10,435 nucleotides of DNA. Source: Anaerolineales bacterium (GTDB lineage: Bacteria; Chloroflexota; Anaerolineae; Anaerolineales; E44-bin32). The DNA lies in assembly GCA_030668545.1 (NCBI GenBank), contig DAOUTT010000042.1, forward strand, positions 1-10,435. The letters are read 5' to 3'. Below the pieces are notes generated by a model. The model worked only from the letters and a program-made list of their open reading frames with translations, did not search any database and was not told the origin of the DNA. Shown piece by piece: positions 1 to 6,513 of the stretch. A program made the position numbers and the translations under genes. Every line of letters begins with the position of its first letter. The first letter of the stretch is position 1.

Positions 1-1827
1 CTTGACTTCCCGGTTGCGGATGTGCGAATCGAGAATACGCTTGCGAATGCGCAAACTCTTCGGGGTTACCTCGAGCAGCTCATCCTCACCCATATACTCA
101 ATAGCCTCGTCCAGGCTCATCTCGCGCGGCGGGGTAAGTCGTTGATCGATCTCGCGAAACGACGCACGCATATTGGTGACATGCCGCTTCTTGCACACAT
201 TGACCACCAAATCGTCGGGTCGCTGATTCTCACCGACCACCATGCCTTCATAGACCTCGACTCCGGGGCCAAGGAATAGCATCCCTCGCTCTTCTGCATT
301 CTTCAGTCCGTAGGTCGTGGTGATGCCATGCTCCCATGCAACCAGCGAACCCCGAGATCTCACTAGATTACCGCCTGAGATGGGAAGATAATCGTGGAAT
401 ATGCTGTGAATGAACCCCGCGCCGCGCGTGGCGGTCATGAAATGGTGGCGGAACCCAAGTAGGCCTCGCGTGGGAATCAGGTAGCGCAGCCGCACAGCGT
501 CATCCGGGTCTTCCTGTAAATCGAGCATCTGCCCCCGCCGCCTGCCAAGCATTTCTACCACAGCTCCGACAGATTCAGATCCAGTTTCGATGTATACCTC
601 TTCATAGGGTTCGAGCACAACCCCGTCAATTTTGCGAAGGATCACCTCAGGCCGAGAGACTTGAAATTCATACCCTTCGCGGCGCATGGTTTCGATCAGG
701 ATCGCCAAATGGAGTTCACCCCTTCCCGATACAGTGAAAGCCTCTGCCGAATCGACCTCATCTACCCTTAAGGCGACATTGGTACGCAGTTCATTGAACA
801 ACCTCTCACGCAGCTTTCGGGAGGTGCTCCAACGCCCTTCGCGGCCGGTGAAAGGTGATGCGTTGACACCGAAGGTCATGCGCACCGTAGGTTCCTCAAC
901 ATGGATAGTGGGGAGCGGGACCGGCTGCTCGGGATCGGCGAGTGTTTCCCCGATTGCCGCCGCCTCCAAGCCAGCCACCACAACAATTTCCCCAGCGCTG
1001 GCATTCTCTACCTCGACTTGCTCCAGCCCTTGGTGAAGGTAGAGATAGCGGGCCACAGCCGGAGTAATCTCGCCTTTATGGTCGATACGTGCCAGCGGGG
1101 CACCAACGTTTAACGTACCGGCAGCAATCCGACCCGAGGCCGTTATGCCGCGGTAGGAATCGTAGCCCAGCGTGGTCACCAGCATTTGGAACGGCGCCTC
1201 AAGATCGACCTGCGGAGAGGGGATGTGACGCAGGATGGACTCGAACAGCGGTTGCAGGTTCGGTCCCAGGTCGGGCGTGAGGCCTGCTCGCCCTGCAACT
1301 GCGTTGGTATAGATCACGGGAAAATCAGCTTGCTCATCCGTGGCGCCCAGCTGGATGAATAAGTCGAAGGTCTGGTCGAGCGCCCGATCCGGATCTGCGC
1401 CCTTGCGGTCCACCTTGTTGATCACCACCACTGCGCGGCGGTCCATCTCCAACGCTTTCCGTAAAACGAAACGCGTCTGTGGCATCGGTCCTTCGGCCGC
1501 ATCCACCAGCAGCAGAACACCATCGACCATGTTCATCACCCGCTCGACCTCGCCGCCAAAATCGGCATGTCCGGGTGTATCCACGATGTTAATCTTCACC
1601 TTGTCGCCCATCGTCTCATCAAAGATGGATATGGCCGTGTTTTTAGCCAGGATGGTGATGCCTCGCTCGCGTTCTAGTTCATTCGAATCCATCACCCGCT
1701 CCAGCACCTGCTGGTTCTCGCGGAAGATCTTGGCCTGCTTCAGCATACCGTCGACAAGCGTGGTTTTACCGTGGTCGACGTGTGCGATTATTGCGATATT
1801 GCGTAGCTCTTTTCGGTCTATCTTCAT
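1..1827 (-). CDS. typA: TypA/BipA ribosome-associated translational GTPase (3' end cut by window edge)
   Basis: The reading frame is open from an ATG at 1827 to the window edge, giving 609 residues without a stop. TypA proteins are usually about 600-615 residues, so only a few C-terminal codons are missing. The N-terminal GTPase domain shows G1 AHVDHGKTT (15-23), the switch I region ERERGITI (52-59), G3 DTPGH (83-87) and G4 NKVD (137-140). EF-Tu-like domain 2, EF-G-like domains and the TypA-specific C-terminal part follow, with the late motif LLEVTPKSLRIRKR. No frameshift was found in the segments I translated. TypA is a ribosome-binding GTPase linked in other bacteria to stress, cold growth and ribosome assembly. 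Spacing to a Shine-Dalgarno is poor: AGGA lies almost on the ATG, or GAGG about 12 nt away. A strong terminator lies only 35 nt upstream of the start, so expression may depend on read-through. The identification is very secure; the regulation is inferred. Confidence 0.97.
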   Translation of the reverse strand, partial: MKIDRKELRNIAIIAHVDHGKTTLVDGMLKQAKIFRENQQVLERVMDSNELERERGITILAKNTAISIFDETMGDKVKINIVDTPGHADFGGEVERVMNMVDGVLLLVDAAEGPMPQTRFVLRKALEMDRRAVVVINKVDRKGADPDRALDQTFDLFIQLGATDEQADFPVIYTNAVAGRAGLTPDLGPNLQPLFESILRHIPSPQVDLEAPFQMLVTTLGYDSYRGITASGRIAAGTLNVGAPLARIDHKGEITPAVARYLYLHQGLEQVEVENASAGEIVVVAGLEAAAIGETLADPEQPVPLPTIHVEEPTVRMTFGVNASPFTGREGRWSTSRKLRERLFNELRTNVALRVDEVDSAEAFTVSGRGELHLAILIETMRREGYEFQVSRPEVILRKIDGVVLEPYEEVYIETGSESVGAVVEMLGRRRGQMLDLQEDPDDAVRLRYLIPTRGLLGFRHHFMTATRGAGFIHSIFHDYLPISGGNLVRSRGSLVAWEHGITTTYGLKNAEERGMLFLGPGVEVYEGMVVGENQRPDDLVVNVCKKRHVTNMRASFREIDQRLTPPREMSLDEAIEYMGEDELLEVTPKSLRIRKRILDSHIRNREVK

Positions 1828-1861
1828 TTTCCTGTAAAACCTCAACCCGTATACGTATTGC

Positions 1862-1894
1862 AAAAAAAGACCCCGGCCTATTGATGCCGAGGTC
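1862..1894 (-). terminator. Strong intrinsic terminator just upstream of typA
   Basis: Read on the minus strand, GACCUCGGC (1894-1886) pairs with GCCGGGGUC (1877-1869) over 9 bp, with one U-G wobble and an 8-nt loop. Seven U residues (1868-1862) follow directly. On the plus strand the wobble becomes a C-A mismatch and there is no T tract after the stem, so it is built for minus-strand transcription. It lies 245 nt past the cupin stop and 35 nt before the typA ATG. It is therefore either the cupin transcript terminator or an attenuator in the typA leader. Confidence 0.85.
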
Positions 1895-2056
1895 GGTTCG
1901 CTAGTGAAATTAATCTTATCAGACCAGAGCCGCTTTGTGAAGGTAAACTCTGTCCTGCCTTAAACGTCCCCGGGAAGAATGCTTGCACGTTAAAGCCCAT
2001 TGTGGCTGAGCAATCTCCCAGAAATCAGTCCATGCTCGGGTCGTGTTCCACAACAC
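1862..2056 (-). ncRNA. Candidate structured leader or small RNA ahead of typA
   Basis: This covers most of the 312-bp gene-free stretch between the cupin and typA. On the minus-strand RNA I see, in order, four hairpins. The first is a 5-bp stem with a GUGG tetraloop (2056-2043). The second is a 9-bp stem with one U-U mismatch, CUUUAACGU/ACGUUUAAG (1995-1987 with 1967-1959). The third is a 7-bp stem with one bulge around CAGAG/CUCUG (1954-1948 with 1929-1922). The fourth is the intrinsic terminator. No credible protein frame covers the stretch. No T-box signature or other riboswitch class is recognised, and I found no convincing promoter. It could be an attenuating 5' leader of typA, an independent small RNA, or just the structured 3' UTR of the cupin mRNA. 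Confidence 0.3.
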
Positions 2057-2139
2057 TGGAGCTCACTACCCACCTGATAGAGATGCTTGGGGCCCAAAGG
2101 CGATCGATCAGAGGCTGCTGCGTTGGCTTGCGCCATACA

Positions 2140-2487
2140 CTACTCCTCAAAAATCTCCTCAGCCAGCTCAAAGCTCGGAGTATGGACGACAAGCAGTTTG
2201 GCAGTTTCTCCAGTTTGGTTTTCGTAGCTAAACCGCGTTCCCTGGTGAATGATACAAACATCACCGGAAGAAATATTTAGAACCTGATTGTCGACGATGA
2301 AACTAAGCCTGCCCTCGACGACATAGTAGTACTTGTCCGATCTCTTAGACCACGCACGTTCGTGTCGAGTACCCGCAGGAACCATGATTTCGGCCATGGA
2401 TGCGCTGCCTTCCAGTCCGGCAGTATAATCGCGTATTTCAAGACCAAAGAATTCAAACGATTTCACGGATTCACGTTCAATCTTCAT
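2140..2487 (-). CDS. Small single-domain cupin protein with incomplete metal-site motifs
   Basis: The product is 115 residues from the second of two nearby ATGs. A GGGGAGGG Shine-Dalgarno abuts the first ATG (2493) but sits 7 nt from the second (2487), so 2487 is the better start. Residue numbers here count from 2493. The beta-barrel pattern is clear: PAGTRHERAW (39-48), the YYYVVEG segment (55-61) of cupin motif 1, and GDVCIIHQGTRFSYEN (77-92) as motif 2. In the classical motifs HxH and E bind metal in motif 1 and a further H in motif 2. Here only H44 of the HxH pair is present, and the motif 2 His position is F88. The protein may therefore bind ligand without a standard metal centre, or use other residues (H83, H104). 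It is about 115 residues, typical for stand-alone Cupin_2 proteins, and probably acts as a sugar or small-molecule binding or isomerising protein. The substrate is unknown. The 189 bases upstream hold no gene. Confidence 0.85.
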   Translation of the reverse strand: MKIERESVKSFEFFGLEIRDYTAGLEGSASMAEIMVPAGTRHERAWSKRSDKYYYVVEGRLSFIVDNQVLNISSGDVCIIHQGTRFSYENQTGETAKLLVVHTPSFELAEEIFEE

Positions 2488-2676
2488 AACCATCCCTCCC
2501 CGCCATGTGACATTCCTGTAGCAATAACTTTATGGCTATGCGCACCGACATTGCTTGGCCCATTTGAGCCTAATTCCACTGCCCTGAATACCTAATCTTC
2601 TCTTTATTTCACCAGGCAAGCTTGGTCAAATCCCCCGCAGACTCCGACTGGGCCATCATCCTTAACCAGAGCACCA

Positions 2677-3885
2677 TCAACCGAAGATGCCCGATGGAGG
2701 ACCTCCTTCATCATCCGGTCCGCTCCCGAGTGGAGGCACAGGCGGCGGAGCGGGTATCCCCGAAACCTGCTCTGTTGGTGCAAAATCGCCCGGTTCAGGT
2801 TCGGGAATTATTTGCGGCTTCGCCCGCTTGCTCAATTGGCGTGTGATCAACCACAACGCTAAACCCGCGGCCGTAATGAGCGACGCATGGAAGAATGCGA
2901 GACGAGTAGCGGCAACCAGAATCCCCAGTAATGCTATCTCAAACGCCCTATACAACGGTGTCCCCATCTGAGCGAAATCGGCAAGTGTGTCGCGGACAAG
3001 ATCGGCTCGCCCCGCACTGACAACCCCAAGGACCGCTAGCGACAGCAGGCCACCAAGGAGCAGTGAAATCCCCCACCACTGACCGATATCACGCATTGAG
3101 CGGATGACCAATATCATGATCACACCCAGCAACGATGCAGGCAAGAACCACCCCCACATCATCACAGATCTCAAGAATAGGAAGTTTTCTTTGAACTCGG
3201 TTACTTCGGCTGGTGAAGCATCGAGCGAATCGATGAGTGGAATTTTATCGGGTTGTCCACGAATTAGATTCCCCAATTCATCGACGGCAAAATCCAGGAC
3301 CTGCGTTCGATACGGTTCGGGCGGTTCGCAAACCTCGATCGGTATCTCGCCCGTTCGCATCAATTCTTCTCTCATGATCTCGATCTCGTCCGTCGTACAG
3401 CTCGGCCAAGAATCGATCAGCGTCTCGATCGTCCGCCGTAAACCGCCCTTGAGAAGACCTCCCTTGAGAGGGACAAGGTCAATCGCGATGCGCGGCTCAG
3501 GCTGCTCGCTTTCTATCCAGGTGAAGAAAGAGTGGATAACATTGTCCAGCTGCGCATCGACCCACTCGGGCGGCACGAGAGTCATGAGGATCTCCTCTCG
3601 CTCAGCCGGCGATAGATACTGAAACATCGGCTTCAGCTCTCCACCCCCAAACTCCATTTCATCGAACCATCGCTCCGTAAGAAAGCTCTCAGCAGCGATA
3701 TTATTCACAAAACCTGATTCGAGCAGCCGGCTGCGGAGAATCCCGGAAACCCTCGCCGGTGAAAATACCACCACTGCCAGGTCGCGCCCCAGCAGCGTAA
3801 GCGGCAGCACGAGGATGAATAGTAGCGCCACGACGATCGCGAGCACCTTCATCCCTTTGTTAAAACATCCTTTCCTTCCCGACAT
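2677..3885 (-). CDS. Uncharacterised multi-pass membrane protein with large extracytoplasmic domain
   Basis: I do not recognise a named family for this 402-residue protein. It has a basic N-terminus (RKGCFNKGMK), one hydrophobic segment at about 13-32, and then a soluble stretch of about 200 residues (33-240) that should lie outside the membrane. That stretch is rich in acidic residues and has two cysteines (163, 186) that could pair. Hydrophobic segments follow at about 241-261 and 271-291 and near 315-347. The C-terminus is a Pro/Gly-rich tail (about 356-402) with PEPEP and PAPPPVPP runs, probably disordered. The start has a GAGGAGGGG Shine-Dalgarno that overlaps the stop codon of the EamA permease gene. 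Only 11 nt separate the two genes, so they should be translationally coupled. No catalytic motif is visible. A role as a partner or sensor linked to the permease is only a guess. Confidence 0.85.
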   Translation of the reverse strand: MSGRKGCFNKGMKVLAIVVALLFILVLPLTLLGRDLAVVVFSPARVSGILRSRLLESGFVNNIAAESFLTERWFDEMEFGGGELKPMFQYLSPAEREEILMTLVPPEWVDAQLDNVIHSFFTWIESEQPEPRIAIDLVPLKGGLLKGGLRRTIETLIDSWPSCTTDEIEIMREELMRTGEIPIEVCEPPEPYRTQVLDFAVDELGNLIRGQPDKIPLIDSLDASPAEVTEFKENFLFLRSVMMWGWFLPASLLGVIMILVIRSMRDIGQWWGISLLLGGLLSLAVLGVVSAGRADLVRDTLADFAQMGTPLYRAFEIALLGILVAATRLAFFHASLITAAGLALWLITRQLSKRAKPQIIPEPEPGDFAPTEQVSGIPAPPPVPPLGSGPDDEGGPPSGIFG

Positions 3886-3896
3886 ATAACCCCTCC

Positions 3897-4802
3897 TCAG
3901 AGGCTCACGTCCGCTGCTTCCTCGGTTGAACTTTTCGGCTCTGTGCGAGCTGCAACGAGCAACCCTCCGCCAATGAGCAATGCGCCAATCCAGAAACTAA
4001 GATTGAGTTCCTCGCCAAGCAGCATCGTCCCCAGGCCCACACCTACAACCGGTTGAGCGAAAAATAAAAGGGAGACCAATCCGGCGTCTAATAAGTCCAG
4101 GGATTTATTCCAAAGGTACATAGCCAGTCCAGTTGATATTACCCCCAAATACAACACTCCCAATAGGACGCCAGGGGTAATCTGCCCAATGCCAACAGTC
4201 CTGATTTCAAGCGCCGAGAGCGGTAAGCTCATAGGCAAACCACCTAGAAAGGCGATGAAGCTAACTGCGACGGTCGTCATCTTAGCGCCAACTTTTTTAA
4301 TCAGTACGGAATATAAGCCCCATGTCAGTGCTGCGCCGAGCAAGGCAATATTTCCAAGTGCAAGATCCCCACCAAGGAACACGCTTCCAGGATCGATAAC
4401 AATAATGACACCAACGGAAGAGAGAACCAACGCCGCGATCCTGCTCCATGTGGCTTTTTCCCCAAGAATCCAGATACCGAAGATCAGAATGAATGCCGGA
4501 GAAGCTGAGGTCACGAGAGCGGCATTTGCTGCAGTTGACAGGTGCGTGCCTACAAACTGGAGGCCCAATGATATGCCATAACCTATGAATCCGGCCAGAA
4601 ATGCAGCTAGAAGGCGTTTTAGAGGCCATTTGAGGCCTCCCTGGCCAGGAAGAAAGACGGCCAAGCTTACGATTCCAAGCAGAAGCCGCAGGCTGAGCAA
4701 TGTAAAAGGGGGAATAACTTCCAGTACAACTTTGCTGACAACGTACATCCCGCCCCAGATGCTCGCCGCTGCAAGTCCCGCGAAAATACCAAAACCACTC
4801 AA
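3897..4802 (-). CDS. EamA/DMT-superfamily permease
   Basis: The product is 301 residues with about ten hydrophobic segments arranged as two homologous halves, the standard drug/metabolite transporter architecture. Each half ends with the EamA hallmark of a Gly-Glu pair before its last helix: GEK at 114-116 and GEE at 263-265. The first helix has the typical SIWGGMYVVSK pattern (14-24). Family members export amino acids, metabolites or drugs in exchange for protons; the substrate cannot be read from sequence. The start is a TTG at 4802, preceded by AGAGAGGG with a 6-nt spacer, and no ATG is available until residue 19. It is the first gene of a two-gene operon with the membrane protein that follows. 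A perfect TATAAT lies about 20 nt upstream, so the leader is short. Confidence 0.93.
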   Translation of the reverse strand: MSGFGIFAGLAAASIWGGMYVVSKVVLEVIPPFTLLSLRLLLGIVSLAVFLPGQGGLKWPLKRLLAAFLAGFIGYGISLGLQFVGTHLSTAANAALVTSASPAFILIFGIWILGEKATWSRIAALVLSSVGVIIVIDPGSVFLGGDLALGNIALLGAALTWGLYSVLIKKVGAKMTTVAVSFIAFLGGLPMSLPLSALEIRTVGIGQITPGVLLGVLYLGVISTGLAMYLWNKSLDLLDAGLVSLLFFAQPVVGVGLGTMLLGEELNLSFWIGALLIGGGLLVAARTEPKSSTEEAADVSL

Positions 4803-4822
4803 TGGATACCCTCTCTAACAAG

Positions 4823-4828
4823 ATTATA
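4823..4828 (-). promoter_or_regulatory. -10 box of the EamA-permease operon promoter
   Basis: The minus strand reads TATAAT here, placing a start site near 4816 and the TTG start codon at 4802. No good -35 is present at 16-18 nt. Instead, a small palindrome CGCCA-TTC-TGGCG (4858-4846) occupies the -18 to -30 side. This may be an operator, or may show that an activator is needed. Confidence 0.55.
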
Positions 4829-4984
4829 CAAATTGACGGGTTTGACGCCAGAATGGCGAGATAGGGTTACGTTTGGGATGAGCCTGTTCTTAGTGATTAT
4901 GCTATAGATGGGGCTTCGCTGGCATCATCAGATACAGTAGGATGGCTCTCACCTTCCAGTAGAAACGTCCACGAGAGACATCCT

Positions 4985-4997
4985 AGGGATTTCTCGC
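4985..4997 (-). repeat. Partial copy of the dispersed palindromic repeat unit
   Basis: The 13-mer AGGGATTTCTCGC occurs here and again exactly at 5294-5306, where it belongs to a longer unit ending in GAAATGAC. This left copy is degenerate past the shared 13-mer. It is one of several fragments of the same repeat family between korB and the permease gene. Confidence 0.5.
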
Positions 4998-5026
4998 CTC
5001 ACAAGAGACGACGGGGTCCTGGATAA

Positions 5027-5223
5027 TGTCATTCTGATGAGCAGAGCGACGAAGAATCTCGTTCCCGGCAAGGCGACCCCATCAATTCGCTGAACGAAAT
5101 GCTTCACTTCGTTCAGCATTACATATACGTGTTTCTCTTGAGTATTTGGAAGCGAAACGACGCAAGGGTTCATTCTCCCTCTTCGAATGGAGGAGATTTC
5201 TTCGCCTTCTGCTCTCAATGACA
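5027..5223. repeat. Composite palindromic element with about 37-bp imperfect inverted ends
   Basis: The left arm (5027-5064) begins TGTCATTCTGATGAGCAGAG and runs through GCGACGAAGAATCTCGTTC. The right arm (about 5187-5223), read on the other strand, begins TGTCATTGAGAGCAGAAGGC and runs through GAAGAAATCTCC. The arms face each other with about 120 bp between, and the core holds a perfect 10-bp hairpin. The same arm sequence recurs at 10150-10244. It resembles a MITE-like or REP-like dispersed repeat. No coding capacity or transposase is present. Confidence 0.65.
5089..5117. repeat. Perfect hairpin inside the composite element
   Basis: GCTGAACGAA (5089-5098) and TTCGTTCAGC (5108-5117) are exact reverse complements over 10 bp with a 9-nt loop. 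There is no T tract on either side, so it is not an intrinsic terminator. It is best read as the core stem of the repeat. Confidence 0.75.
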
Positions 5224-5293
5224 GTTAGGGGTAGGCCTCGTCACCTAGGGATAGTGTTTATTTCAAAGGATGAGGCCAAATGAGTAACATCAC

Positions 5294-5321
5294 AGGGATT
5301 TCTCGCTTTGCTCGAAATGAC
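5294..5321 (-). repeat. Solo half-unit of the dispersed palindromic repeat
   Basis: On the minus strand this reads GTCATTTCGAGCAAAGCGAG and then AAATCCCT. It is the same unit as the arms at 5027-5064 and 10150-10181, here without an obvious facing partner. It shares an exact 13-mer with 4985-4997. No gene overlaps it. Confidence 0.55.
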
Positions 5322-5355
5322 ATTTTGAAGGAACTTGACCTTGCGGGAGTGTGCT

Positions 5356-5377
5356 GGGCCGACACATGGGTCGGCCC
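5356..5377. repeat. Perfect GC-rich palindrome downstream of korB
   Basis: GGGCCGAC (5356-5363) and GTCGGCCC (5370-5377) pair perfectly over 8 bp around a 6-nt loop. The hairpin lies 84 nt past the korB stop and could halt or stabilise that transcript. The U tract expected of an intrinsic terminator is absent on the minus strand. The flank CTACGTTTTG on the plus side looks like part of the same repeat type. Apart from these palindromes, the 4830-5460 interval shows no gene. Confidence 0.65.
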
Positions 5378-5460
5378 CTACGTTTTGTTATTGGGGAGGC
5401 AATACCAAGAACTTAATGGACTGCCCCCATTCAAATCGAAATAATCAAACGTTCTTTACC

Positions 5461-6513
5461 CTAACGATACCTCTCGATGAAAGCATCCAGCGTTTCTTTC
5501 GACGGGCGAAGAGCATCGTCTGAAAGCTGGGTTAGCGGTAGATCGACGAGATTCTCCGTCTCGTCAAGAGGCGGTGTTTCTTCATTGATGTAAACCAAAC
5601 CGGTGATGAGAACACCGCGATTGCGGGAATCTTCAAGCAATTTCAAAGCCGACATTCGATCTGTCGGATCGTAGTCATGCGCCAGTTTCCTAAATCTAAT
5701 CTGGGAACCATCATGCATGTCCACATCAAGAGCCTCACCGGGTTCTAGTTCGATCTGGATCTCCTCACGCTTCGGAACCCAGGTGATGTCATGAAGCGGC
5801 TCTTTGCGTGACCGACCCCAGCGATAACTTTTCGAGGAACCCTCACGGTTATCAAATGTTACACATGGGCTGACAATATCCAAGACTGCTGTACCCTGGA
5901 AGTGAATAGCCGCCTTCAATAACTCCTTAACCTGATGGGGATCCCCAGCAAAAGAACGGGCCACGAAGCCCGCTCCCGAGATCAATGCTTCCATGCAGAT
6001 GTCAATCGGCATGAAGGGATTGACCCCGGCATCCTTTAATTCCAACCCCTTATCTGCAGTCGCGGAGAATTGCCCTTTTGTCAGTCCGTAAACACCGTTG
6101 TTTTCAATAATGTAAACCATCGGAACATTTCGCCTGACGACGTTCTTGAAATGGCTGAAGCCGATGCTGGCAGTATCCCCATCCCCAGAGATGCCGATCG
6201 CTTTCAAGGAATGATTGACCATCACCGCGCCGGTCGTAACCGTCGGCATACGACCGTGGAGCGAGTTAAATCCAAACGACCTGCTGAGGATATACGTTGG
6301 GCTCTTGCTAGAGCAGCCAATCCCTGACATCTTGATTATCTGCTCTGGCGGGATCGATAGTTCATAAAGGGCGGCAACGATCTGACTGGAGATTGAATTA
6401 TGTCCACACCCCTGGCAGAGCGTGGAGGGTCTTCCACGATAGTCGGCTTTGATCAGGCCGATTTCATTCGGGATCTTGGTTTTCACTTGCTTGTCCCCTG
6501 CCTTATTGTCCAT
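5461..6513 (-). CDS. korB: 2-oxoacid:ferredoxin oxidoreductase, beta subunit (TPP-binding)
   Basis: This subunit binds thiamine diphosphate and one 4Fe-4S cluster, and with KorA catalyses CoA-dependent 2-oxoacid decarboxylation coupled to ferredoxin. Residue numbers here count from the longest frame (TTG at 6534). The cluster ligands are LCQGCGH (C40, C43), C74 in GIGCSS, and C224 in SPCVTF. The TPP/Mg motif is GDGDT (117-121) through the NN pair (145-146), followed by YGLTKGQFSAT. From the chosen ATG the length is 350 residues. A GAGGGAGGG Shine-Dalgarno stands 5 nt from the ATG at 6513 and 2 nt from the ATG at 6516, so 6513 is preferred. The start overlaps the end of korA by 11 nt, implying translational coupling. 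The protein is longer than the archetypal KorB (about 290) because of a C-terminal extension after about residue 290. The substrate (2-oxoglutarate, pyruvate or branched-chain) is not certain. Confidence 0.93.
   Translation of the reverse strand: MDNKAGDKQVKTKIPNEIGLIKADYRGRPSTLCQGCGHNSISSQIVAALYELSIPPEQIIKMSGIGCSSKSPTYILSRSFGFNSLHGRMPTVTTGAVMVNHSLKAIGISGDGDTASIGFSHFKNVVRRNVPMVYIIENNGVYGLTKGQFSATADKGLELKDAGVNPFMPIDICMEALISGAGFVARSFAGDPHQVKELLKAAIHFQGTAVLDIVSPCVTFDNREGSSKSYRWGRSRKEPLHDITWVPKREEIQIELEPGEALDVDMHDGSQIRFRKLAHDYDPTDRMSALKLLEDSRNRGVLITGLVYINEETPPLDETENLVDLPLTQLSDDALRPSKETLDAFIERYR

Noticed and set aside
686..1837. Several plus-strand frames up to 165 residues
   Set aside because: They are antisense to typA, whose reading frame is strongly supported by GTPase motifs.
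2002..2280. Overlapping plus and minus frames of 62-92 residues around the cupin 3' end
   Set aside because: They run across the cupin gene or the structured spacer in other frames and have no conserved motif or ribosome-binding site.
2600..2676. Terminator after the membrane protein gene
   Set aside because: Only a 4-bp stem near 2615-2632 and no U tract; not supportable.
4949..5218. Minus-strand frame of 89 residues
   Set aside because: It lies almost wholly on the palindromic repeats; its sequence is translated repeat and has no family features.
5234..5277. Inverted repeat GGCCTCGTC / GATGAGGCC
   Set aside because: Nine bases with one mismatch around a 26-nt loop; too weak to call as a separate element.
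4975..5380. Possible CRISPR array in the repeat cluster
   Set aside because: The repeats are in mixed orientation, unequal in length and irregularly spaced, unlike CRISPR direct repeats.
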